DNA of 64,000 nucleotides, from positions 1 through 64,000 of the forward strand of contig JAGQGU010000006.1 in NCBI GenBank assembly GCA_020432165.1, read 5' to 3'. This DNA comes from Thermomicrobiales bacterium. Its GTDB lineage: Bacteria > Chloroflexota > Chloroflexia > Thermomicrobiales > UBA6265. This document shows, one piece after another, positions 8,969 through 18,615 of the stretch. The translations under genes were made by a program, and so were the position numbers. Below the pieces are notes generated by a model. It saw only the letters and a list, made by a program, of their open reading frames with translations, ran no database searches and was not told the DNA's origin. Within the stretch, counting starts at the first letter, position 1. The number at the start of each line of letters is the position of its first letter.

Positions 8969-9036
8969 TAGTCAAGATTGACTAATCAGACAAGCAGTCG
9001 TATCATCAATGTTGACTAGTCATTATTGACTAATCA
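8969..9036. promoter_or_regulatory. Operator cluster between padR-type gene and ABC transporter
   Basis: TTGACTARTCA occurs at 8978-8988, 9012-9022 and 9026-9036. The first overlaps the inverted repeat TAGTCA-AGAT-TGACTA (8969-8984), and the middle copy contains the palindrome TGACTAGTCA. The last copy ends 19 bp before the permease start, consistent with repression by the divergent regulator. Confidence 0.6.
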
Positions 9037-9055
9037 TGGATGATCGGAGTTGAAA

Positions 9056-10138
9056 ATGTTCCTGGCCTTACGTGAGTTTCGGCATGCCAAAATGCGCTAC
9101 GCACTCATCACACTTGTGATTGCCATGGTCGCGTCGTTGGTCTTCATCTTGTCGGCGTTGGCGAATGGGTTGGCCGCCGGGAGTTCGGAGGCTGTTGAGG
9201 CAATACATGCTGATCGTTTCGCCGTCGCCACGGGTTCAGAGTACTCACTTGATCGATCCCGGATCTCACCCGAAACCGCCCAGGCGATTGTCGCGGCGAA
9301 CGGTGTGAGCGATGCCCAACCATTCACAACCGTGGTCGGTAGTGTTCACAAACTGGATGAAACCGAGCTTATCGGAGTGAGTGTGATCGGTGTTACCCCG
9401 GACACTTTTCTGGAACCAGGTGTTGTATCCGGAGAATCGCTTCGGGATCGACCGGATGGTATCGTCATTGATCAATCGTTGGCGAATAGGGGGGTGAAAA
9501 TTGGCGATACGCTTATATTCGAGCCAGGTGGCATCGGTCTCGCGGTTGTGGGGATTACTGATGGCCATCAGTATCGATTGGCACCAACGCTCTTTGTCAG
9601 CCTTGATGAAATCGCTAATCTTCAACCCGACCTGGATGGAAATGTGAGTGCCGTTGCGATTCGCGGTGAGAATCTTGATACACTCCCGGACCATGTCGAT
9701 GGCATCCAGATGGCGAGCGCACGCGATATTGTGGAGCATCTGCCGGGATATACCGAACAGAACATGACACTCACGCTCATTCAACTCTTCCTCGTGGTCA
9801 TTGCCGCACTGGTTATAGCCGCCTTCTTCTTCATTTTGACATTACAGAAGATGCAGGAATTGGGGGTGATGAAAGCCCTTGGTGCCACTACCTGGGTCCT
9901 TGCCAGAGCACTAATGATCCAGTCGTTGATCCTCGCAGCTATCGGTATTCTCATCGGAATCGTGGTTGGAGATTCTCTGTGGTACGCCGCTGAAGGCGTA
10001 GTGCCCTACAAGGTGCAGTGGCAACAGATGCTGACATACAGTGCACTCCTGCTGCTGGTCGCCGCTGTGGGCACGCTGCTTTCACTCATTCGTATCGCGC
10101 GCGTCGATCCTCTCGATGCTATCAATCGTGCCAACTAA
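9056..10138 (+). CDS. ABC transporter permease, FtsX/MacB type
   Basis: A 360-residue permease with the FtsX/MacB topology. It has one N-terminal span (about 15-37), a large extracytoplasmic domain (about 40-230), and three C-terminal spans around 240-262, 283-308 and 320-345, ending in the typical ARVDPLDAINRAN tail. Type VII ABC proteins of this kind work by mechanotransmission to expel peptides, lipids or antibiotics, or to mobilise lipoproteins. ATG 9056 has CGGAG 6 nt upstream; TTG 9050 is less likely. It forms an operon with the following ATPase, and the promoter carries the operator cluster. Confidence 0.85.
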   Translation: MFLALREFRHAKMRYALITLVIAMVASLVFILSALANGLAAGSSEAVEAIHADRFAVATGSEYSLDRSRISPETAQAIVAANGVSDAQPFTTVVGSVHKLDETELIGVSVIGVTPDTFLEPGVVSGESLRDRPDGIVIDQSLANRGVKIGDTLIFEPGGIGLAVVGITDGHQYRLAPTLFVSLDEIANLQPDLDGNVSAVAIRGENLDTLPDHVDGIQMASARDIVEHLPGYTEQNMTLTLIQLFLVVIAALVIAAFFFILTLQKMQELGVMKALGATTWVLARALMIQSLILAAIGILIGIVVGDSLWYAAEGVVPYKVQWQQMLTYSALLLLVAAVGTLLSLIRIARVDPLDAINRAN

Positions 10139-10156
10139 CGGAAGGTGAGCGATATC

Positions 10157-10837
10157 ATGATGACTCCAATTCTCTCGTTGAATCAGGTCCGTCGGGATTA
10201 TGGCGATGGTGCTGCCAGAATAACTGCGCTACACAATGCAACATTCGAGGTCTACGCCGGGGAGTTGATTGCGCTCGTCGGCCCCAGCGGCTCCGGCAAG
10301 AGCACACTGCTCAGCATCGCCGGCGCACTATTGCAGCCTTCCAGCGGTGAGGTTCGACTTGCCGGAGATACCATTGGCAATCTCGACAATGCCGCCCGTA
10401 CCCGTTTGCGACTTGAACGTATTGGCTTCATTTTCCAGGCCTCGAATCTCATTTCGTTTCTCACAGGTCGGGAACAGGTACAGTGGATTGGCAAGCTATT
10501 GGGGCTCCCGGATGATGAGGCTAATCAGCGTGGCGATCGTTTGTTGGAAGAGCTGGGTATGACCCGACGTGCGAACCATTATCCGCAGGAGATGTCCGGT
10601 GGTGAGCGGCAGCGTATCGCCATCGCCCGAGCGCTTATGAATGAACCGGAGCTCATTTTGGCTGATGAGCCTACTGCCAGTCTTGATGGCGCACGCGGCC
10701 GTCAGGTAGTCGAGTTGCTGGCGACAGAGGTCCATAGCCGGAACACAGCCGGTATCCTGGTCACCCACGATGAGCGGCTGATCGACGTGTGCGATCGTGT
10801 GCTGCGTATCGCGGATGGCCAGGTGATCGAGATATAG
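10157..10837 (+). CDS. ABC transporter ATP-binding protein, LolD/MacB type
   Basis: A 226-residue nucleotide-binding subunit. Walker A is GPSGSGKST (residues 42-50), the signature is MSGGERQRIAIARAL, and Walker B is LILADEPTASLD, followed by VTHDE with the switch His. It powers the FtsX-like permease encoded 18 bp upstream. ATG 10157 is preceded by AAGGTGAG at good spacing; GTG 10145 would overlap that site. The pair lacks a visible periplasmic adaptor gene, so the exported substrate is unknown. Confidence 0.88.
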   Translation: MMTPILSLNQVRRDYGDGAARITALHNATFEVYAGELIALVGPSGSGKSTLLSIAGALLQPSSGEVRLAGDTIGNLDNAARTRLRLERIGFIFQASNLISFLTGREQVQWIGKLLGLPDDEANQRGDRLLEELGMTRRANHYPQEMSGGERQRIAIARALMNEPELILADEPTASLDGARGRQVVELLATEVHSRNTAGILVTHDERLIDVCDRVLRIADGQVIEI

Positions 10838-10842
10838 CGTCC

Positions 10843-13800
10843 CTAATCCGCCGCGCGCGAATCTCCGAACTCGGTCACCTTCGGTCGCCAGGGGCGACTC
10901 TCGTCCACCCGATCGGCAAGCACCTCGACGATATGCTTCGATCCTCGTCCTTCGAAGTGCTCGATCTGTTGATGACAGCTCACACCTGCTACCGAGATGA
11001 CGACATCCATCGGGGTCTCGCGGATCGCCGGGAAGAGTCGCTCTTCACCGACCTTTTTGCTGACATCGTAGTGCTCCGCTTCATAGCCGAACGATCCCGC
11101 CATACCGCAGCAGCCAGCACCGCTTTCGGTGGCCCGACAGCCTGATGCCTTCAGCATGCTCATGCTCGGTTCCATCCCGATCAGTGCTTTTTGGTGACAG
11201 TGACCGTGGAAGAAGACCTCCGGCCCGGTATTCGTCTTCCAGTTGATACCAAGATCCTCGCGCTTGGCCAACATCGCCAGCCACTCGTCCAGCATGAATG
11301 AGTTCTGGGCAACCGCGCGCACATCCTCGTCATCCGGGAGCAGGTCAACATACTCATCGCGCAGTGTCAGGATACAGCTTGGCTCGGTCCCGACAATCGG
11401 AATCCCGCGCTTCGCGTAGTCGGCGAGCAATGCCACATTCTTCCTGGCGTTTCTCCGGGCTGGCTCCACCAAACCCTTGCTCAGCATCGGACGACCGCAA
11501 CAGGCGCGACGCTCCTCCAGGATCGGCTCGAAACCAGCCGCCTCAATAAGCTTCACGGCTGCCATCCCGATTTCCGGATAGTTATATGTAGCGAAGGTGT
11601 CATGGAAGTAGACCACCTTGCCTCGTGTGACCGGAGCAATGGGTTTGGCCTTGCGCCAGCTATGGAAATGACTAACGAACGTGCGCGTCACAAATGGCGA
11701 GAGTTTGCGGCTGGGGTGCACACCAATCGCGCTCATGACCGGGCCGGAGACCTTGCTGCTGATCATCAGATTGGCGAGCGGTGCGACCGGGCTGGCGATC
11801 TTTGAAAGGCTGTGGATGTGTCCCATGAGTTGAGAGCGTAACGGGACGCGGTGTTTTTCATAGTAGTGGCCGTAGAACTCGACCTTGATCTTCGCCATAT
11901 CGACGCTGCTGGGGCACTCTGTCTTGCAGGCCTTGCAGCTCAGGCAGAGATCGAGCACATCCTTGACATCCTCGTTGGCAAAGTCTGCTCCGTCGATACC
12001 ACCCGCCACCAGCGCATTGCGTAGCGCGTTAGCACGGCCACGGGTGGAGTCCTTCTCATCCTTGGTTGCCATGAAGCTGGGGCACATCGTGCCAGCATTG
12101 GTCTTGCGGCAGACCGCCGCTCCATTGCACTGCTCTACTGCCCGCTGGAAGCCACCCTCGCGGTCCCAGTTCAGGCGGGTGCGCATCTCCACGGTTGGGT
12201 ACTTGGGTCCGTAGCGCAGATGCTCGGCCATCGAGGGGGCATCGACCTTCTTACCCGGATTCATGATCCCATTTGGATCGAAGATCGCCTTGAACTCGCG
12301 CATCTTCTCATAAATCTCTGGTCCGAAAATGGTCGGATTCAGCTCGCTGCGTTGATAGCCATCACCATGCTCGCCGCTCATATAGCCGCCGAACCGGGCA
12401 GCGAGACCAGCGGCCTCGTGGGCCAGTTCCTGCATAGCGGTGACGCCATCAAGCGTCTTCAGATTGATCAGCGGACGCACATGCAGGCAGCCACTGGAAG
12501 CATGGGCGTAGAAAGCTGCGGTGGTCCCGTGCCGCGCAATCATCTGCTGCACCGTCGCCACGTATTCGGGCAAGTGCTCCACGGGTACCGAAACATCCTC
12601 GATGACCGGAATCGGCTTGGCATCGCCTCGCACGCTCATCAGCAGACCAAGTCCAGCCTTGCGCACATTCCAGACCTGAGCCTGTTGCTTCGGATCCAGC
12701 AGAATCTGCGCATCCACCATCAGGCTGATGCCGCGATGACGAACATGGTCGACACAAGTCTCGCACTTGGCGAGGAGCTCTTCTTCCGATTCACCATAGA
12801 ACTCAACCGCGAGCATGCCTTCCGGTTCGCCATGGATAAAGCTGATCTGGCTGGCATATCCGGGTTGACCGCGGGTGAGATCGATCAGCATGCGGTCCAT
12901 GAGCTCAATCGCGCTCGGATTCACCTCCAGGATGGCGTTGGTCGCCTCCATCGCCTTGACCAGGTCATCGAACTGGAGCAGCACCAGTGCTGTCTTCTTT
13001 GGTGTCGGGACCAGATTGAGCGTGACGGTCAGCAGTGTTGCCAAGGTGCCTTCGGAGGAGGCAAGGAGTCGCGCCGGGTTGAAGGCGTCATCATCGACGA
13101 CGAATTCGTTGAGGCTGTAACCAGTGGCGCGACGCCAGTGCGGTGGGAACTTCTCGCGAATGAGGTCAATATTCTCGGTGCGGAAGTCGAGGAGTTGTTT
13201 GAGGAGTCTACCGGTGCCATCGTTGGCCCGGGCCCGGGCGAGATGCTCCTCCATCGTGCCGCTGGTGAGATCGGCCGTTTCACCGTTCGGCAATTGCACT
13301 CGCACGGAGGCGATATTGTTCGCGGTCATACCATAGAGAATCGAGTGCGCACCGGCAGCATTATTGCCGACCACGCCACCGATACTGGCGCGATTACTGG
13401 AGCTGGGATCGGGACCGAACATCAGCCCATGCTTCTTCAGTTGTTTGTTCAACTGGTCGAGCACGACGCCGGCCTCGACGGTGACTTGCCTTGCTTCCTC
13501 ATTCAGCGAGATCACGCGATTCAGATACTTGCTGGTATCGATCACCAGGGCTGCACCAACCGCCTGCCCCGCCAGAGAACTGCCGCCACCGCGCGGCAGG
13601 ATCGGTACACCGTGACTCGCGGCCAAACTGATCGCGCCAATGACATCGTCCTGATTGCGCGGAATCACCACCCCGATCGGATCGATCTGGTAGTTGCTGG
13701 CGTCGGTGCTGTAGAGCATGCGGCTGACGCGATCGAAACGCACTTCGCCTTGCATACGTGCTTCCAGTTCTGCCTGCAATACACTGGCTGTCTCGAAATC

Positions 13801-13872
13801 GGCCTTTTGTGGCCAATCGAGCTTCTCAACTTGCGATGCTACGGGCTTGGGTGATCTCTTCAGCGTGACCAT
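10843..13872 (-). CDS. FAD/4Fe-4S D-2-hydroxyacid dehydrogenase, YdiJ-like
   Basis: A 1009-residue fusion close in size to E. coli YdiJ. Residues about 50-260 are a PCMH-type FAD-binding domain (RGGGSSLAGQ at 94-103). An FAD-oxidase C domain follows, with GEHGDGYQR. A ferredoxin-like segment comes next, with CNGAAVCRKT...CP (about 580) and CLSCKACKTECP (about 640). Two CCG heterodisulfide-reductase-type modules end the protein (ACCGRPM and GCCGMAGSFG). Such enzymes oxidise D-lactate or D-2-hydroxyglutarate and pass electrons through the clusters to the respiratory chain. The exact substrate cannot be decided. ATG 13872 has AAAGG 10 nt upstream. It lies 77 bp downstream of the molybdopterin oxidoreductase gene. 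Confidence 0.88.
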   Translation of the reverse strand: MVTLKRSPKPVASQVEKLDWPQKADFETASVLQAELEARMQGEVRFDRVSRMLYSTDASNYQIDPIGVVIPRNQDDVIGAISLAASHGVPILPRGGGSSLAGQAVGAALVIDTSKYLNRVISLNEEARQVTVEAGVVLDQLNKQLKKHGLMFGPDPSSSNRASIGGVVGNNAAGAHSILYGMTANNIASVRVQLPNGETADLTSGTMEEHLARARANDGTGRLLKQLLDFRTENIDLIREKFPPHWRRATGYSLNEFVVDDDAFNPARLLASSEGTLATLLTVTLNLVPTPKKTALVLLQFDDLVKAMEATNAILEVNPSAIELMDRMLIDLTRGQPGYASQISFIHGEPEGMLAVEFYGESEEELLAKCETCVDHVRHRGISLMVDAQILLDPKQQAQVWNVRKAGLGLLMSVRGDAKPIPVIEDVSVPVEHLPEYVATVQQMIARHGTTAAFYAHASSGCLHVRPLINLKTLDGVTAMQELAHEAAGLAARFGGYMSGEHGDGYQRSELNPTIFGPEIYEKMREFKAIFDPNGIMNPGKKVDAPSMAEHLRYGPKYPTVEMRTRLNWDREGGFQRAVEQCNGAAVCRKTNAGTMCPSFMATKDEKDSTRGRANALRNALVAGGIDGADFANEDVKDVLDLCLSCKACKTECPSSVDMAKIKVEFYGHYYEKHRVPLRSQLMGHIHSLSKIASPVAPLANLMISSKVSGPVMSAIGVHPSRKLSPFVTRTFVSHFHSWRKAKPIAPVTRGKVVYFHDTFATYNYPEIGMAAVKLIEAAGFEPILEERRACCGRPMLSKGLVEPARRNARKNVALLADYAKRGIPIVGTEPSCILTLRDEYVDLLPDDEDVRAVAQNSFMLDEWLAMLAKREDLGINWKTNTGPEVFFHGHCHQKALIGMEPSMSMLKASGCRATESGAGCCGMAGSFGYEAEHYDVSKKVGEERLFPAIRETPMDVVISVAGVSCHQQIEHFEGRGSKHIVEVLADRVDESRPWRPKVTEFGDSRAAD

Positions 13873-13949
13873 GGAGGCGTGACCTTTGCAGCAAAACATA
13901 CCGTGTGTTGGACACGGTTCTATCCTTTGGGGAGTGTAGCACCGCCGCA

Positions 13950-15431
13950 TCAGGCGCGAGTCACTACAACCTCCACTTTATGCCACCCACTAGCACCATC
14001 TGGCAGCGGCGAAGCCAACTTGTCGGTCTGTACGTCGCCGTCGGTATCGACCATACGCACAATCAACTGATGCGTACCGGCATCGGCCCGCCATTCGTAA
14101 TGCCACAGACTCCAGGCGATCCCCTCCGGATTCGGTTGTTCGGTGATGGTGGCGGCATTCCAGGTGTCTCCGCCATCGGTGCTGATCTCCACGCGCTCAA
14201 TCGCGTGATCGCCACCGAAAGCGACCCCTCGAACCGGCACCGGTCCTTCTGTCAGACTACTCGTTCGGCGGGGGAAATCGATACGACTCATCGGTTTAAC
14301 CACGGCATCATTGGTCCAGCCGACACTTTCCCAATACCCCATGATGTTGTCATCGGTTGGATGGATTTCGGTGAGCCACTTCACACTCTTCATGCCGTAG
14401 AGACCGGGAATAATCGCTCGGACCGGAGCGCCATGATTGTCTGGCAGTGCTTCGCCATTCATGCCCCACACGATCCAGGCCTGCGGTTGTATGCAGCGAT
14501 CCATCGGCACCGTTGTCTCATAGCCATCGACTCCGCGGAAGCGGACATAATCGCCGCTGGCCCCGGCTGCGGTGAGCAGCGTGGCCATTGGTACACCGGT
14601 CCACTCGGCTGTGCCGATGAGGTTCCCGCCGACGGTGTTGCTGATGCAGAGTTGGGTCGTAATCGTGGACTCATCACCGAGTCCTTTGAGATCAGCATAA
14701 GTCCATGCGCGTTCCGCGGAGACAAGACCGTTGAGATCGATATGCCACTCCAGACCGCGATCATTAACTGGATCGCTGAAATTCTTGGAGACACGGTAAA
14801 AATCGTCGTTTGGTGTGATGGCGGTGGTGATATCGGATTCCGCAGCTTCGATGGTCGTATCCGCCTGGCGTTTCCAGATCGTGAGGATATTGCCACCAAG
14901 TACGATGGCACCGATGCTACCTGCGATGACGCCAATAGCGCGACGGCGGGATGTATCCTCATACGTCGCGATTTTTGGCGGCTGTAGCTGCAGCCAAAGG
15001 ATGATGGCAAAGGTGATTGCGCCGAGCGCGAGCGTGAGGATGATTGGCTTGAAATCCATCTCCAACTGCTCGGCATCAATCAGATACTGCAGCACCACCC
15101 CTGTCGCGAAGATAGTCCCTGCGCACTGAAAGAGCCGGGCGCGCCAAAGCTTGCCCGCCCGCCCGGTGAGCCAGCCGCAGAGGGCACCCACCGCCAGAAA
15201 TCCGAGCGAGAGACCCACATAGAGCCAGGTTTTGGACTGCTCACCAAGCGTGGTCTTCAGCCAGCTGAACCAATCCAGTGGCATGACCAACAACAAGCCA
15301 TCGGCCAACGAATCGATGAACTGGCGAGTATCCGCCATCATGGCAACGAACTGCATCGCTACCAATGCGCCAAGCATGGCAGCGATACCGGCGAACGCAC
15401 CGGCGCGAGGTGTGGGGGAATCCTTCATCAT
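13950..15431 (-). CDS. Membrane-anchored molybdopterin oxidoreductase, sulfite oxidase family
   Basis: A 493-residue protein. Residues 1-190 hold about five hydrophobic spans, ending in SRRRAIG before the last one. The catalytic part then starts at about 205, with PNDDFYRV and the sulfite-oxidase fold. C262 in TTQLCISNTVGGNLIG fits the conserved Mo-ligand cysteine, and GAPVRAIIPGLYGMKSVKWL is a family hallmark. A Mo-co dimerisation domain (about 375-490) closes the protein. It is likely a periplasmic-side oxidoreductase feeding electrons to the membrane; sulfite is one possible substrate. No heme domain is seen. Confidence 0.85.
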   Translation of the reverse strand: MMKDSPTPRAGAFAGIAAMLGALVAMQFVAMMADTRQFIDSLADGLLLVMPLDWFSWLKTTLGEQSKTWLYVGLSLGFLAVGALCGWLTGRAGKLWRARLFQCAGTIFATGVVLQYLIDAEQLEMDFKPIILTLALGAITFAIILWLQLQPPKIATYEDTSRRRAIGVIAGSIGAIVLGGNILTIWKRQADTTIEAAESDITTAITPNDDFYRVSKNFSDPVNDRGLEWHIDLNGLVSAERAWTYADLKGLGDESTITTQLCISNTVGGNLIGTAEWTGVPMATLLTAAGASGDYVRFRGVDGYETTVPMDRCIQPQAWIVWGMNGEALPDNHGAPVRAIIPGLYGMKSVKWLTEIHPTDDNIMGYWESVGWTNDAVVKPMSRIDFPRRTSSLTEGPVPVRGVAFGGDHAIERVEISTDGGDTWNAATITEQPNPEGIAWSLWHYEWRADAGTHQLIVRMVDTDGDVQTDKLASPLPDGASGWHKVEVVVTRA

Positions 15432-15469
15432 CCACCTCGGGATATCAGCAACCTTGTCTCTATCTTAGC

Positions 15470-15500
15470 GGACGTATCCTTTTTCGCAGTACATCGTCTA
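15470..15500 (+). promoter_or_regulatory. Candidate ECF-dependent autoregulatory promoter
   Basis: CATCGTCTA at 15492-15500 begins 47 bp before the sigma-factor start and has a -10 element like those of ECF sigma factors, with CTTTTT upstream. The paralogous sigma gene has CATCGTTCTA at exactly the same distance. Confidence 0.4.
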
Positions 15501-15538
15501 CACAAGCAAGGTGGATTCGTAGCGGGACAGGAGAGTAT

Positions 15539-16087
15539 GTGACAGAGCGCTCTGCCACAGAAACTGCAGAAATCCGCGCCGCACAGCGCAATCGCGAGGC
15601 ATTCGCACCGCTCTATGAGCGGTATGTGGATGCGGTGTATGGCTACTGCCTGCGCCGACTCGGGAGTGTCGAAGTGGCTGCGGACACAACATCCGAGGTG
15701 TTCATGCGCGCGCTGAACAGTATCGGTCGCTTTCGTGGCGATTCGTTTCGCAGTTGGCTCTTCGCTATCGCGAGGAATGCGGTGATCGATAGCTATCGCA
15801 CCCGCAAATCTACCGAGACCTTGCCAGATGGACTGGCAAGTACCATCACCGGTCCCGAGCAGATCGCGCTGCAGCGCGAGACGCAATCGGAGTTGCGTGA
15901 GGCACTTGGCCAATTGACCGAGCAACAGCAAGAGGTAGTGAATCTACGCCTGGCTGGGCTCACTGGCAAGGAGATTGCCGCGGCAATGGGCATGACACAC
16001 GGTGCGGTGAAAGCGACCCAGGTGCGCGCCTTTACGCGGCTACGAGAGTTAATGACCGCCCACGATCCGGAGGTGCATCGTGACTGA
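15539..16087 (+). CDS. ECF RNA polymerase sigma factor (cassette 1)
   Basis: A 182-residue sigma-70 factor with region 2 (FAPLYERYVDAVYGYCLRRLG, then SFRSWLFAIARNAVIDSYR) and region 4 (LTEQQQEVVNLRLAGLTGKEIAAAMGMTHGAVKATQVRAFTRLR). It directs RNA polymerase to a small stress or envelope regulon. GTG 15539 has AGGAG 5 nt upstream. Its 3' end overlaps the next gene by 8 bp, indicating translational coupling to a membrane partner that should act as anti-sigma factor. It is paralogous to the sigma gene at 25946-26512. Confidence 0.88.
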   Translation: MTERSATETAEIRAAQRNREAFAPLYERYVDAVYGYCLRRLGSVEVAADTTSEVFMRALNSIGRFRGDSFRSWLFAIARNAVIDSYRTRKSTETLPDGLASTITGPEQIALQRETQSELREALGQLTEQQQEVVNLRLAGLTGKEIAAAMGMTHGAVKATQVRAFTRLRELMTAHDPEVHRD

Positions 16088-17930
16088 TTTTCATGCAGAG
16101 CTGGATGCGCTGGTGACGGGTGATCGTTCTGCTCAATCGAGCGAGCTGGCGAGATTTGTCGCCGGGCTTTACGACGAGGAGCGCGCCATGACAATGTCCA
16201 CGACCGCCAGAATTTCTCTGGCCGAAGACCTGGGTCTGAAGACCGGCCCGGTATCGAACCTCACTACAGGAACCACGACCACGGCGAGATCACAACCACG
16301 CTGGTTCACGTATGTGGCGGTTGCCGCCGCCGCGATTATTGCGTTGACCGGTCTCTTCCGCTGGAGTCTGCCCGATGGTAACGACAACGATGGTTTCTTT
16401 GGAGTAGCCAGCGCCATCCCGACGGTGCAGGCGACGCCACTCGCTGGCGAGCAGGTACCGGCCTGGATGCTGCCAATTACTGCTGCAGAGTGCCCGGTGG
16501 ATGAGTTGCAGTCCGTGAATGCCACAGTGAACCCATCCTCTATCTGGTACACAGAAGAGGATTACGCGACGGTTTCGGAAGAGGTGGTCTATGGACCATT
16601 CCGGCAGGCCGATGCTGGCGATGCGGACGCGGTCGTGAACCGGGTTCGGCAATTCTACGCCTGTAGCCTTCCGGTCTATCCGAACCAGACTCTGCAGATA
16701 TCCAGTCCACGTTTTGAGTACGAGAAGCGAACGACATCAGGACGCATGGCGTTGGCGGAACGTGCCCCCGAGCGCCTGGAAGCCGCGAAAGAACTGAGTG
16801 CGTTCTACGAGACAGAGCTGGGATTGACGCCGCAAACAATGATGATCCATGAGCCGAATTCGGATCTCGCCGCGCAATCCTATGTGGATGGTGGGATCAA
16901 TAACCTCAATGACCCCCGCAATGTCGTGGAGTTGGCAGATGGACGTATGGCAGTGATGCTTAGCCTGGTTGGCTATGGCGAAACGTTCCCATACGACATC
17001 TCTAACGAACCAACATACGTTCCGCCGGTCTTCCTCATGATTGAGATCGATGGTCAGTGGTACGTGGATGAGACACTCCAACTCTGTTTGGGTGACTGTG
17101 ATGCCTGGTGGGCCGAGATGGAATTCGGCACGCCAGTCGCATGGCAGGAGCCGATCTCCTCCACCAGCTGTTCGCTCGAGGCGACTGCAGTTGGGACTCC
17201 CGATTTCATGAGTGCTGAGGAGTACGAGGCGCTGCCGGCTCGTGTTGATGAGCCTTTCTCTGCTCCGGATGAAACAACGCGGGCGCAAGTCGCCCGCACG
17301 GCTCGAGAAATACGGGAGTGTATGAACACGATTAGCATAGATTCGTTTTGGTCGGATCGATTGCGTTTTGAGGAGAGCGATCGTACCTTCTCGGTGTCCG
17401 ACGAAGCACAACAAATGGAGGCTGATCGCATCGCACGTGGGAAAGCACTGAGCGCCTATTACACGTATGACCTCGGTGTCACAGCCGATACCTTCATTCT
17501 TCGCTACGATCAGGGTGATCCCGAAGTCGAAGGTCTCAATCCCGGTAACTACACTGTGCTGAATCCAGACTGGATCGTGCAGCTGGAGGATGGACGTGTA
17601 GCGGTCCTGCTCTCTGGCATGATCGTGCAGGGTGAGGAATATCCGTGGCAGCAGGAGAATATCCCGGCTGGTAATGCCTGGATTCTGACGCTTAAGGACG
17701 GTGAATGGGTCATTGATGAGACATTACCCGTTTGTTTCGGTACTGATGCCGAATGCACCGAGTTGTGGAAACAGCATCCTGGATGGACGCTTTACCAGGA
17801 GTCGCAGGTAACACCGACACCGACCAAGATTCCGACAGGAGGCGATAACGCCATGGCGACTGTCACGCCCACGGTTGCCCCCGCGATCGAACTCATTGAG
17901 CCCAATCCGACCGCGGTACCGACCCAATAG
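16080..17930 (+). CDS. Large single-span membrane protein, probable anti-sigma factor/sensor (cassette 1)
   Basis: A 616-residue protein from GTG 16080, with GGAGGTG upstream. A 72-residue cytoplasmic N-terminus has no visible HxxxCxxC zinc site. One span follows at about 75-94, and then a 520-residue extracytoplasmic region. That region is an internal duplication. Both halves contain xxDGRxAVxL followed by a W(Y/V)(V/I)DETLxxC strand, near residues 280-345 and 500-560. The tail is Thr/Pro-rich. Coupling to an ECF sigma factor suggests an anti-sigma role, with the outer part sensing a signal. The family is not one I can name, and the function is inferred from context. Confidence 0.65.
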   Translation: MTDFHAELDALVTGDRSAQSSELARFVAGLYDEERAMTMSTTARISLAEDLGLKTGPVSNLTTGTTTTARSQPRWFTYVAVAAAAIIALTGLFRWSLPDGNDNDGFFGVASAIPTVQATPLAGEQVPAWMLPITAAECPVDELQSVNATVNPSSIWYTEEDYATVSEEVVYGPFRQADAGDADAVVNRVRQFYACSLPVYPNQTLQISSPRFEYEKRTTSGRMALAERAPERLEAAKELSAFYETELGLTPQTMMIHEPNSDLAAQSYVDGGINNLNDPRNVVELADGRMAVMLSLVGYGETFPYDISNEPTYVPPVFLMIEIDGQWYVDETLQLCLGDCDAWWAEMEFGTPVAWQEPISSTSCSLEATAVGTPDFMSAEEYEALPARVDEPFSAPDETTRAQVARTAREIRECMNTISIDSFWSDRLRFEESDRTFSVSDEAQQMEADRIARGKALSAYYTYDLGVTADTFILRYDQGDPEVEGLNPGNYTVLNPDWIVQLEDGRVAVLLSGMIVQGEEYPWQQENIPAGNAWILTLKDGEWVIDETLPVCFGTDAECTELWKQHPGWTLYQESQVTPTPTKIPTGGDNAMATVTPTVAPAIELIEPNPTAVPTQ

Positions 17931-17936
17931 AACGCC

Positions 17937-17997
17937 TCGTCATCCCGAACCCTGAGCGCAGTGAAGGGGAGGGCTCAACCGAACGATTGGTGGCCTG
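17937..17997 (+). repeat. Dispersed intergenic repeat, copy 1
   Basis: A roughly 60-bp element starting CGTCATCCCGAACCCTGAGC, with GGGGAGG and GAACGATTGGTGGCCTGG further on. A degenerate copy is at 29851-29911. Similar GTCATCC...CCTGAGCG elements are common intergenic repeats in bacteria. Confidence 0.6.
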
Positions 17998-18001
17998 GTG
18001 C

Positions 18002-18046
18002 GTGGCGGGTACCGGATGGAACTCCGGGGATCAACCCCGGAGCCAC
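18002..18046. terminator. Nested hairpin between convergent operons
   Basis: CTCCGGGG and CCCCGGAG (18022-18042) form a perfect 8-bp stem with a 5-nt loop, and outer arms GTGGC/GCCAC extend it. It sits between convergent genes. No clear T-run is seen, so it may be a repeat element instead. Confidence 0.4.
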
Positions 18047-18060
18047 GTATGAGAATCCCA

Positions 18061-18615
18061 TCACTCCGTGCAATTGGCATCCATGTAGGCCGCCAGCGCT
18101 GCCAGCCGTTCCTTCCACACCTCTTTCCAGGCAGCGCTGACCTCGGCGGTGGGGATATTGTCCGCTTGTGCCTGTACGGCCGTTTTCTCGCCCTTGGCGG
18201 TGAGGAAGAAGGCGACAATGAATCCCGATGCCGGTTCATCGAACCGTGCGGATTTCGGTGTCTGTGTCCGCAGATGCAGCACATCTGCCCCCAGCCATGT
18301 GCTGCGGGCCACATCGTCCACCAACGCCTGATGCACAGTCGCGATCGGTGCGTTCACGGTCTTGCTGGCGCTGGCAGAGTACGATCCATCGTTGCGTTGA
18401 CCAGCTTCGCGCCGACCAATCATGCGCTCATAACCGACCGTGACACCTTGTGCCCACCAATCCGGCACATTGTGTTCGGTAGCAACATAGCGGGCGATCT
18501 CGGTGTGATTGCGCTCCGCTGCTCCCCAAGCATCGAGAATGGCACGCCATTCATCCCAGTCCTTGCTGGTAGCATTCTTAATCGCCGCATCGGTTTGAGG
18601 TAGCTGCGTGTTCAT
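18061..18615 (-). CDS. DUF4287-type protein with SRPBCC-like C-terminal part
   Basis: A 184-residue protein. Residues about 10-75 match the DUF4287 pattern: ATSKDWDEWRAILDAWGAAERNHTEIARYVATEH, then WWAQGVTVGYER. The remainder, with YSASASKTVNAPIATVHQALVDD, looks like an SRPBCC/AHSA1-type ligand-binding fold. The biochemical role is unknown. Its start overlaps the stop of the upstream NamZ-type gene in an ATGA, so the two are translationally coupled. Confidence 0.7.
   Translation of the reverse strand: MNTQLPQTDAAIKNATSKDWDEWRAILDAWGAAERNHTEIARYVATEHNVPDWWAQGVTVGYERMIGRREAGQRNDGSYSASASKTVNAPIATVHQALVDDVARSTWLGADVLHLRTQTPKSARFDEPASGFIVAFFLTAKGEKTAVQAQADNIPTAEVSAAWKEVWKERLAALAAYMDANCTE

Noticed and set aside
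12220-13854. 544-codon plus-strand frame inside the FAD/FeS dehydrogenase gene
   Set aside because: Antisense to a protein with clear FAD and FeS motifs; composition is His/Arg-rich and no domain is seen.
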